Positions 55,081 to 64,000 of a stretch of 64,000 nt of DNA are shown here, in pieces. The stretch's first letter is position 1. Each line of letters begins with the position of its first letter. Below the pieces are notes generated by a model. It was given only the letters and a program-made list of their open reading frames with translations. It was not told the origin of the DNA and did no database searches. This stretch comes from Buddleja alternifolia (Eukaryota; Streptophyta; Magnoliopsida; Lamiales; Scrophulariaceae), in NCBI GenBank assembly GCA_019426215.1, contig CM033395.1:17970569-18034568 (forward strand), read 5' to 3'. A program made the position numbers and the translations under genes.

Positions 55081-55204
55081 TCCAGGACACTATTTTCTTC
55101 CTCCTCTTCTTTCCCTCATTTTCTCTCCGTCTGCAGCTGAATTCCTCCATTTCCTCTCTCTAATTCATATCTCCTCTCTCTCTCAATTTCATTATATCAC
55201 AAGG

Positions 55205-55643
55205 TAATTCTTTTAATTCTATATTATTATATTTTGTATTTAGCTTTGGAATATAACTGTTTTTAGGATATAAGTTTTGATTAATTATATAATTTTTATT
55301 TTGTACTTAGATTTTAAATATAGTTGTTTTTAGGATATAAATTTTGATTTAATTATATAATTTTTATCTTGTACTTAGATTTTAAATATAGTTGTTTTTA
55401 GGATATGTACTTTGATTTAATTATGTAGTTTTATTTTGTATTTAGATTTTCAATTTAGTTGATATAATATTTAGTTGTTTTTAGGGTTTGAACTTTGATA
55501 TAATATTTTAGATAAAATGTATAATTTTTTAGGCATAATTTGAGACGTAATGTTGAATTTAGTGTTTATGAATGTTATTTTAAGATTTTTTACAAGGTAT
55601 AATTTATGTCTTCGCACTATAAATTAATAATGGATATTTGCAG
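55205..55643 (+). other. Putative 5'-UTR intron of the transposase gene with tandem repeats
   Basis: A possible donor (ACAAG|GTAATT) lies at 55205, and an acceptor TTTGCAG at ~55643 is directly before the transposase ATG. The intron contains three to four imperfect ~75-bp tandem repeats (unit containing GTTGTTTTTAGGATAT), ~55240-55490. Confidence 0.6.
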
Positions 55644-55645
55644 AA

Positions 55646-58537
55646 ATGTCTAGGCAGAACTTAGTTGATGTTTGCATATTTGCGGATGGACAAATAATTG
55701 AAGATGCGAATTATATGTTGAGTTATAGTGTTCCAGCAACAACATACATGAGAATATCTCGTTCGATCACATTTGTTGAATTGGTAAATAAGGTATATGA
55801 GAGTACAGGAATTAATCCGACTGAATTCTTGTTAAAAGTTTTTTCGAAGTACTCCTTTGAAGATAGAAATTTGCTCAGGCAGAGAGCTATGGAGGTCAAA
55901 AATGATGGTGATTTAAGTTTTTTCTTGGATCCTTATACTGGTGTTAGTACAATGGATCTTTATATTGAAAAAGCGCCAATACAATCTCAGGGTCAATACA
56001 CATCGCTATTAACACAGATGACGTCGTATCAGCCAAACCAATTCTCACCATTTTGTGCTCAACCACTTTTACCAGATTTAAATATCAGTAGTTATCCAAA
56101 TGACGATATGTATGGAGGTAATTTTTATTTTTATATTTATTTTGTATCATCATACTTTTAATAAATGTTATAACTGTGTTAATTTTTTTTTTATGAGAAG
56201 TTTTAATTGTATCACTTTTTTATAGTTTTTCTTTATTATGATTATCTTTTTAGGATGTTCTACATCGGGTAATGCTTTTGGAGGTGTTGAAAATGTGCCA
56301 AATTTCCCTTTGGCCGCTCATGACTCAGGGAGTTATGCAATGGATGATGAAGATGAAGGTAATAATGAATCGTCTATACATTTGCATAATTTTAGTGTCC
56401 TATTTTATTTTATTCGTTATCATTGCATTATATGAATATGTATTATAACAAACTTGAATTTAATTTCAATTTTTTGTACAAGTAGGTATGTCTACTCATA
56501 GTCATCACGAGTTTGGGCATTTTGACGAAGGCAACTATAGTGCTCATTTTTCTCATCATGGAGGGGCGAGCAGTTCCATACCACCTCAGAACGATCAGTT
56601 TGAGGATGAGAATGACAGTGCTTGTCGAAATTCGCTTGATGGACTTTCAGACACGGACTTAGAGGCACATATCAACAACGATCCGAATTATGAGGAAAAT
56701 GTTGAGGAAGATGTTCCTCGAACAGAGAATCAACCACGGCTTCATCCTGTGCTCCCATTCTACTCTACATCATATGAAGAATTACAAGGAGACTCATTAA
56801 ATCGGCCACGTGAAGTTGGGGATATGACTTATGATTATCAGATAGGCAATCTTGGTTTGGGATTAACATTTGAGAACAAAGAAAGTTTGCAAAGAGCGGT
56901 GAAAGACTACCACGTAACACATGAAAAACGAGAGTTTACGGTGAAAATCAGTAACCCGACCACTTATGTTATTGTATGCAAACACAAAAACGAAAGAGAA
57001 GGGTGCAAGTTTAGACTTCGAGCTCATTTTAGCCAGAAAAACACATTTTTGGATGATATCAAAGTATAAAGGGCCACATGAGTGTATGTTCGAAAATGTG
57101 GACAAAAACCACCATAATTTGGACATGAATCTGATTGCCAACGAACTTTTGGGACAAGTTCAAATTGGTCCGTCAATTAAGGTTGCACGAATAGTTCAAA
57201 TGGTAAATGAAAAATGGAAATGCCAGATTTCGTATGGCAAGGCTTGGCACAGCTTGCAACGTGCAAATGAGATTGTATACGGGACTTGGGAGAATTCCGT
57301 TCCACAGTTACCTAAGTTCTTGGGAGCTATCCAAAAGTGGAATCCGGGCACGGTTGTTGAATGGAAACACAAAAGCATCTATCAAAATCCAAAAATGTTT
57401 ATGTATGTGTTTTGGGCATTCAAGCCGTGTATAGATGGATTCCAACATTGCCGAAGAGTTATTTGCGTTGATGGGACACATCTATATGCACGGTACAAAG
57501 GTAAATTATTGATCGCAACGACTCTTGATGGAAATAATCAAATTTTGCCTCTTGCATTTGCAATTGTCGATAATGAGTCAAACGACTCGTGGTTGTGGTT
57601 TCTGCAATTGGTGAGCAAACATTTTATTCGAAGGAACGAAGGTGTGTGCCTTATTTCTGATCGTCACCACGGCATACGGCATGCTTCTGAGCTTGTACCC
57701 GCCTTTTGCCCTCCTCATGGATCTCATCGATATTGCCTACGACATGTGTCTTCAAACTTTAATACTCGTTTCAACAATAAAGTTTTGAAGACTCTATGTT
57801 ATCAGGCAGGCATGACACATAGTATTTCAAAGTTCGATAAAATCATGCAGGATATCCGACAAAAGGAGGAAGATGCTTTCATTTATCTTAGCAGAATTCC
57901 ATTTGAAAAGTGGACACTTGCACACGATGGAGGGGTACGCGAAGGCATTATGACAACAAATATGGGAGAGAGCTTAAATGGTGTTTTGAAAGGTGTTCGT
58001 CATCTACCGCCCACTGCTATTGTGGAATGCACATTTCATCGCTGTGTCGATTATTTTTATAACCGACACCGAGATGCCTTGACAATGGGGGGGAATTCTG
58101 GGCTGACAGATTATGCTTACCAAATGTACTCGGAATCACAGAAAGCATCCGAGACACACACTGTCAGGCACTTTGATCATCTTGACGAAACTGGTCAAGT
58201 TAACACCAAAGCGCAGCTCGGATATCGTTCTGTAAAGTACGCCGTTGACATAAAGAGAAAATATTGTTCTTGTGGAAGATGGAGCACACACAAAATTCCA
58301 TGCTCACATGCGATTGCGTTATGTGTCGATTTGCACAAAAGGTCGATCCCGTTGGTTGAAAAGTATTATAGGGCAAGTGAGTATTTACAAACATATCAAG
58401 GGAAATTTTTCCCTTTGCATGAGGCTCATTTTTGGGATGTACCTAATTTTGAGTTGGTCCATGACCCTCTGTCGAAGATACAGCGACGAGTAGGCAGAAA
58501 TGTGACTACTCGAATTCCCAATGAGATGGATTGGTAG
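55646..58537 (+). CDS. MULE transposase (MuDR type) with one frameshift
   Basis: Exons: 55646-56117, 56254-56358 and 56486-58537, with GT-AG introns keeping frame. The N-terminus (~150 aa) has a PB1-like fold region, then acidic linkers. The MuDR DNA-binding region reads LGLTFENKESLQRAVKDYHV, YVIVCKH, CKFRLRA. The MULE DDE core shows RVICVDGTHLYARYKG, VCLISDRHHGIRHA, the C-x-H-type HRYCLRHVSSNF, and MTTNMGESLNGVLKG with the candidate Glu. The SWIM finger is CSCGRWSTHKIPCSHAIA. The C-terminus is NVTTRIPNEMDW. One single-base frame break near 57045-57055 (T run) separates the DNA-binding region from the core. Apart from that the gene is open, ~875 aa in total. It would mobilise the enclosing element. 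Confidence 0.92.
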
Positions 58538-58824
58538 TTATGTATTGCAATCGAGCATTGATATGTATTTGTTGGATAATGAGATATTTATTTTGACGGT
58601 GTTTGTTGTAATTTTTTTGCTCGAATTTGGCCTGTTTCTGTACATTTATTTGTCAGCATTCATTTTTGTATAGAAATTATGTTCGAAAAATAAAAGCAAA
58701 TGAAAAGAAAAGAAAAGCAAAAAAATTATAAACCACAAATTATGTTCGACAAGTAGACAGATGCTACAAATTATGTTCGAAAAATAAAAGCAAACAATTA
58801 TAAACTACAAATGAAAAAGACTAT
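58538..58824. terminator. Convergent 3' intergenic region of MULE genes
   Basis: 287 bp between the two stop codons, AT-rich. It contains a direct repeat of AAATTATGTTCGA(A/C)AA at ~58675, ~58738 and ~58771. Both genes must end transcription here. AATAAA (58688-58693, plus) and similar A-rich motifs are candidates for polyadenylation signals. Confidence 0.45.
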
Positions 58825-61174
58825 CTACTCAGCATTCCGACCGCGATGCCCCCCTGTGCCACAAAATGGAGTACGCCTCTCCCTAGTTGAACGTCTAAGT
58901 TGCTCCGTTTCATTTTCTGTTCTGTTCATGTCAAAGCTAAACGGAACTGCGGACGTGTCAAATTGCAAAGAGGCTGGAGACGGATTCCTGTATACGGGAG
59001 GTGGATTGTTCGACAGGTCTAGGCTGAGGTCTGTGTGAGGGTCCTCCATATATTGATCCCACAAATTTTCGGGCGTTGCCCAAGCTGATGATGAAGGCCC
59101 CTCATCTTGGACTGAATAATGTCCCTGATACTCGGGTGTAGTAGCAGCCATTTGGGGAAAGTAATCCCCGGTAGCATATGGAGCAGTAAAAGTCGCAGAG
59201 GATGGTCCAAAAGTGGAGGTGAGAGGTACTTGACTCGAAGGTCCAGCTTCGCGCTGATCAAAATTAACACCCGATGCTGAACCATCACGGCGGCTAAATG
59301 TGACCTGGCCCGCAATCTGGTTAAGACCCTGACTCAATCGGGCAGAAGTGCACGATTCAGGGTAATCTTGGACAAGTCTTTGCAATTCTTGAATTTGCCG
59401 ATTCTGTACAAGATAAACAAAAAACATAAGGCAAAGCAAAACATATATGTAGGCGTAATGTAATGTAATGTTAACCTCAAACAATTATATATACTAACCA
59501 CATCATGCAACAGAGGCGCCGACCCTGTTTGGAAGCCATCATTAGACCTATCTAACATCCTTGAAATATAACGACGTGTGGTCCTATCATACCAGGAGCC
59601 GTAATCCTCTGTTGCGCCTGTACCCTCGTCACCTCCCACAATATGATTTAATCGTTCATTCCATATATCGATGAAGGTCCTATTAAAAGTGGACCAATCC
59701 TCATTGTCCCTCCCAGATCGGTCAACCCTATTGAATTGTGGATGCGTATATAAGTGTGGAACCGTTTGTCGGAATCCAAGCTGTTGAAGCACACGCTCAG
59801 GACGATGATATTCCACAATGTTGAGGAATACCATCGGAACTGATGCTCTCCACACATTAGGGGCCAAACACTCAGGTGGCAACTCAGCAATATCAGGCTC
59901 ATTAAAGTTGTATAAGTCCCATACAAACTGAAATAAAAATATTGAACACCACTATTTTTAAATCGCAAGGATTTTATAATTTTATAACATAACAACCCGA
60001 AGAAAATTTTTTACTCACATGATGATAGGCCATCTGATCTAATGCTTCTCTAGCTGTCACTACAACACCAGTGGTTGTCCTTTCGTTTCTCACGGGACGA
60101 CACCACCTACAATATCAATAATGCAAACAATTAAAAAAAATAGTTATTTTTTGAATTAAAAATCTTAATTAAATAAGTTACCGTTTCCCATATGGCGTTC
60201 GTGCAATTCCTAAGGAATCAATGTTTGCCATTTCCTGTGGCAAACGGGCTGGCCTCACAACCAATATTCGTGACCATGCCCACAACTGTTAAAAATGAAA
60301 ATACATCCATTTATTAAACATTTATTATAACATTCATTTACATAAAGATATAACAACAAAAAAATAATACATTATACCTGTAACAATATTAAAGGACCAG
60401 ATGCTCCTTTCGAAGTCCTCAGGGAGGCATGATATAATTGACGGTACAAATACGCCAACACACCACTCCCCCAACTGTAGGAGTAAACCTCGTCAATATT
60501 TTCAAAAAATTTCAACCACAAAATCGACATCCCTTCCCCGGTGCTGTCAGGTAGCATGACGCCAAGCAGTGCAAAAGCCCAACATCGTGCCATCTGATCA
60601 ACCATATGCTCAGGGGACCCATCATCAATTGATCTTGCGTTCAATTTTATGAATGCACATAAACTTTTCATTTTTAAGCGCATACCCGCCGGTTTACAAT
60701 CATCTCGTGTAATTTGTAAACCTAAAAGCTGATGCACTAACGCCGTATAATCACTAACCCATTAAAGGGATGATGAATAACTAACGCCCTACCATCAATT
60801 GGAACGCCCCATAATATTGCTATGTCTTGGAGAGTAACAGTAGCCTCTCCACTTCTGAGGTGAAACGTGTTCGTCTCCGGACGCCACCTCTCAATTAGTG
60901 CATTTATAAGTCCCATATCCAATCTAAACTGGCCACACAGGGTTAACAGATAAAAGCGGTAAAACCCCATTTGATGGAGTTTTCGTAAAACTCGATCATG
61001 TGGTGGCGTAAACCCGTTAGCTTTGATCATTTTAAAATAATGTCCATCTGCTCGTCTGGATCGTACTCTTTCATCATTCGCAGAAAATACCAACTCAGAC
61101 CTATGGCTTGCCTGATCCGACAAAACACTAGGATCAGCAGGCCCATATATATTACGATCGTACAAATTTGCCAT
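58825..61174 (-). CDS. Plant mobile domain (PMD) protein carried by the MULE, five exons
   Basis: Exon 1 is 60378-61174, exon 2 60182-60285, exon 3 60019-60106, exon 4 59499-59927 and exon 5 58825-59403, all GT-AG. The start MANLYDRNIYGPADPSVL is followed by the PMD core: RVLRKLHQMGFYRFYLL, LINALIERWRPETNTFHLRSGEATVTLQDIAILWGVPIDGRA. After one frame break near 60758 come HQLLGLQITRDD, AFIKLNARSI, LLGVMLPDSTGEGMSILWLKF, SGPLILLQLWAWSRI and VWRASVPMVFLNIVEYHRPERVLQQLGFRQ. The C-terminus is Ser/Pro-rich and ends in basic RRSTRERRTP. It belongs to the MAIN/MAIL1 (PP7-long-form-like) type. The function in the element is unknown. Host MAIN/MAIL1 act in transposon silencing. Confidence 0.93.
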
Positions 61175-61229
61175 CCTGCATTTATAAAATATAATAAGCA
61201 CAATTAGAATACAATGAATTAGTAACAAA

Positions 61230-61930
61230 TCCTAACTTCTATTATAAAAACTGAACAATTACGTCAAAATTTTTACTAAACTTCAAAAATAATATCATAA
61301 AATTCGAAATTCAACACATCAAAATTGAAACATAAACCCTAATATTACACCTTCTACACTACAATTAACCAATGAATCCTCAAATTCAAAAAAATAAAAA
61401 AATAATAATTATTACCAAATTAAGCAACTATCACAAATTTTCAACAATAAAATCAAATTCTACTACTAAAACTCAAATTAATACCATAAAATTTGAAATT
61501 CAACACATCAAAATTGATACATAAACCCTAAAATTACACATTCTACACTACAATTAACCAATGAATCCTAAATTCAAAATAAAAATAAAAATAAAAATAG
61601 GGATAGTTATCAAATTAAGAAACAATCACAAATTTTAAACAATAAATTCAAATTCTACTACTAAAATAAAAAATAATACCATAAAATTCGAATTTAAACA
61701 CATCAAAAAACTAAAATAAACCCTAAAATTATGGATACTAACATTACACCTTCTACACTACAATTAACCAATGATTACTAAAATAGGAAAAAAAATAAAG
61801 GATAATTACTAAATTAAGCAATAATAAAATTTAAAACACACAACAAAATACATCAATATTAAAACATAAATTCTAAAATTAGTAGATATAGGAAAATAAA
61901 TCCTAAAATTCTACAATGTTAAGCCTAAGA
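61230..61930 (-). repeat. Upstream region of the MULE PMD gene with ~200-bp tandem repeats
   Basis: Three imperfect copies share TTCTACACTACAATTAACCAA and AACACATCAAAA blocks (about 61275-61475, 61476-61690, 61691-61860). They lie 5' of the PMD start, probably in a 5'-UTR intron, mirroring the repeat-filled 5' region of the transposase gene. Confidence 0.75.
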
Positions 61931-62066
61931 TTTACCTGAAATTGGAAAGAGTTGGAGAGGAGAAGAGGTTAATGGTGAGGTGAAGTGTATGGAGTTTTTT
62001 AGCAGAGAAGAAGAGGGGAAGTGGGGGAGAAGGAAGAAAAGAAAAGGGGGAGGGGATCGGACTGCA

Positions 62067-62222
62067 TACGCCATTCTTAATGGCGTATGCAGACACATAT
62101 GTCTGCATACGCCATTAAGAATGGCGTATGCAGACATATGAAATTTTTTTTAAAAAAAATTATTTCAGGTTACGCCATTTCAATTGGCGTAACCAGGTGG
62201 ATACGCCAATCCAATTGGCGTA
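62067..62222. repeat. Four 21-bp palindromes TACGCCA-N7-TGGCGTA, right end of MULE
   Basis: Copies start at 62067, 62108, 62171 and 62202. Centres are TTCTTAA, TTAAGAA, TTTCAAT and ATCCAAT. They mirror the left-end array. Confidence 0.95.
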
Positions 62223-62305
62223 TCCAGCTATTTTTGAATTAAAAATTTTTTCTGTATTATTTTTTTAAAAATTATTAAAAACTATATTATTTTTTTAAAA
62301 AATCC

Positions 62306-62397
62306 CCATTTCTTCGTATTTACTAATTCTATAAAAATTAAGATATATCAGCTCTTCAGTTCTCTCTTGAAGCTCCGTATCCCTCTTGCTCGATCAA

Positions 62398-62428
<31 letters not shown>

Positions 62429-64000
62429 TGATTTTCTGTTTTAGTTTGTTAAGGGAGATCAATTTTTTACTGATTTCTCATGGATCCTATTATGTAACTT
62501 ATATCCCTTCATCTTTTCTTCTATTTTTATGAGGATTGTGTCGATTTCTTTGTATTTCATTTGAAATTCTCACTGTTGTGCGAGTATAGTGGATCGTTGT
62601 TTTAATTGATTTTCTGGGCTGGGAATTCTAAACCCTGATGCAATGTACTCAACTAGTTCAAATAATCATTAGCTTGTGTTTTCAAAGAATATACAAGTTC
62701 ATAAGATGAGTGGCTGATGATTACAATTGTAAACTTTGTTCTTTTGTGTAAAGCTCATTTCCAAGTACTTTTCTTCAAATTTTAATAGAGATTCCATGAA
62801 ATTCAATTACATGAATCTGTTTCATGTCTGTGAATACCGATGAACTATGAATCTTGACATTCCGAATTCGTTAGGAAATTCTAGCAGGCAAAGTAGAACA
62901 TTCAAGATAGTTTGGCAGAAGCTTATTATGTGAATTCGGAGAAATTTTGGCGAAAAATTAACTTCAGAAACTGCTTTAGTATTGTTATTTCCTTGCAATC
63001 ATACATCGATTGCTATGCATTAATTGTTTCAAAATTATAATCATGTTAGTGGTAAATAAAACACAACTGAAAATCAAAAGCTTAAAAGAAACTTATAGAT
63101 TTTCAAAAGGTGATATCCAGTTTGAGTATTCTTTCGGAAGTGGAGTCCAATTTTTTTTCATTTGGTATGTTCCACGACGAAGAGTCGAAAGCGTTTTATT
63201 CACTGCTGACACTCTGCACATGGGGCAATTTTTATTCACTAGACAATAAGTGCATCTTCTACTTCACACATCCACAATTTGGCTCTATTTGCTAAAATAC
63301 TACTTTCCAACTAATTACTTTGGTTTTTTGACAACTTTAGCATCACTAAGATTTAGAATTTGACTTTTCTTATTTGATTTACTAGATTCAATTAGATTGA
63401 AAGCAAATTGACAAGTTATTTATTATTCACTTGGATAAATAGTCAAGTTGGCTGGTCATAGTGCCCAACTAAGCTATAAATCCCGGACCCATGTGGAATT
63501 AACATGCACGGAAGTTGTTTTAATCCAGACTTGAATATGTTCGGTTATGTTTTGGGATGATATTTTTGTGAGAATTATTGGTGCAAAATTTATGGGGATA
63601 CGTACATATTTAATGAGATTGTGTTTGGTTTTATTTTGGGAGTTGGTTTTTTGGTGTTTTTGTGAGATAGTTTTTCGTTTTGTTTTTCGAGAAAACAAAA
63701 GTTAGTGTAACAGTCAAATCATGAAATTTTTGTCTTTTAATAATTAGTTAATGATTGAAAGTTAACATAGCGGGAGAAGCAAAAGTAGGGAACAATATTT
63801 GGGTTGTAGATTTTTAAATAAATGATCATTTGTGTTTTTTTTTACTAAAAAAGTAACATCTTTTTTGACCAAAATTATGTTAACCAAACACAATTGGACC
63901 AAAATTTTAGACCAACTTGAATTTTGAAACATATCCAAACATAGCCGAAGTCCTTGAGATCCCTAAGAACCACTAACTTACATCTCTCTAGTCCTATTCC
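62306..64000 (+). other. Host flank, possible 5' UTR and first intron of a gene continuing outside
   Basis: After the TSD comes TTCTATAAAAATTAAG, then CT-rich UTR-like sequence and GATCAAG|GTTTCTC, a plausible 5'-UTR splice donor at ~62399, followed by a (CT)n run. No coding exon is visible to the end of the window. A weak inverted pair (GTTCGGTTATGTTTTGG ~63540 and CCAAACATAGCCG ~63935) may mark an old MITE. Confidence 0.4.

Larger units (their letters stand above)
54746..62305 (+). mobile_element. Two-gene Mutator-like element with 9-bp TSD
   Basis: CCATTTCTT is identical at 54737-54745 and 62306-62314. The ends GGATTTTTTTAAAA and TTTTAAAAAATCC start long terminal inverted repeats (~130 bp, highly similar by eye). 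Between them lie a MULE transposase gene (55646-58537, plus) and a PMD gene (61174-58825, minus). The genes are convergent, with 3' ends ~290 bp apart, the same layout as mudrA/mudrB in maize MuDR. Ten copies of TACGCCA-N7-TGGCGTA lie just inside the ends. Each gene has one frame break, so this copy may be just inactivated. Confidence 0.95.

Noticed and set aside
63516..63953. MITE from weak inverted sequences
   Set aside because: Arms match only over short stretches and no TSD was found.

Overview
This window is plant nuclear DNA, almost certainly from a eudicot. It has spliced genes with GT-AG introns, plant pentatricopeptide-repeat and IscA genes, AT-rich intergenic DNA, and many plant transposon types: Ty1/Copia, Ty3/Gypsy, LINE, tRNA-derived SINEs, hAT, Mutator-like (MULE) and Helitron. 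I cannot name the species from the sequence. No prokaryotic features are present.

Only three ordinary host genes are visible. They are a single-exon chloroplast-type PPR gene (34694-36454, minus), a two-exon membrane-anchored dual-specificity-phosphatase-like gene (37734-40296, plus) and a three-exon mitochondrial IscA-like Fe-S assembly gene (43004-46715, minus). Two decayed membrane-protein remnants (about 14.8-15.3 kb and 31.2-31.4 kb) are diverged copies of each other. A promoter-like stretch at about 54.7 kb and 5'-UTR-like DNA after 62.3 kb are now separated by a 7.6 kb transposon.

Layout. (1) 1-7.8 kb: a decayed LINE on the minus strand is broken by a MULE with a perfect 9-bp target duplication (862-3452) and by a hAT element with an intact 759-aa transposase (4091-7774). 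(2) 7.8-14.8 kb: remains of Gypsy elements. One carries a multi-exon plant-mobile-domain (PMD) gene antisense to its LTR and integrase. (3) 14.8-17 kb: host remnant, two SINEs and a hAT-type MITE. (4) 17.0-31.1 kb: a young Copia element with a 5-bp target duplication. Its gag zinc knuckle is split by a 7.8 kb array of four LTRs and three internal regions of a non-autonomous Gypsy-type element, itself flanked by one 5-bp duplication. (5) 31.1-46.8 kb: the host gene island, including a Helitron and two MITEs. (6) 46.8-53.6 kb: a Gypsy gag-protease-RT fragment, a MITE, a hAT element carrying an LTR fragment, and a 5'-truncated LINE. (7) 54.7-62.3 kb: a near-complete MULE with a 9-bp target duplication, a MURA-type transposase gene and a convergent PMD gene, and ten copies of a 21-bp palindrome near its ends. 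(8) 62.3-64 kb: host flank.

The most interesting theme is that two unrelated transposons here, a Gypsy retroelement and a MULE, each carry a PMD gene on the strand opposite their own enzymes. Arabidopsis PMD proteins (MAIN, MAIL1) are known to act in transposon silencing and genome stability. An element-encoded PMD protein that interferes with host control is therefore a testable idea, but it is inference. All splice sites, TSDs and alignments were read by eye.
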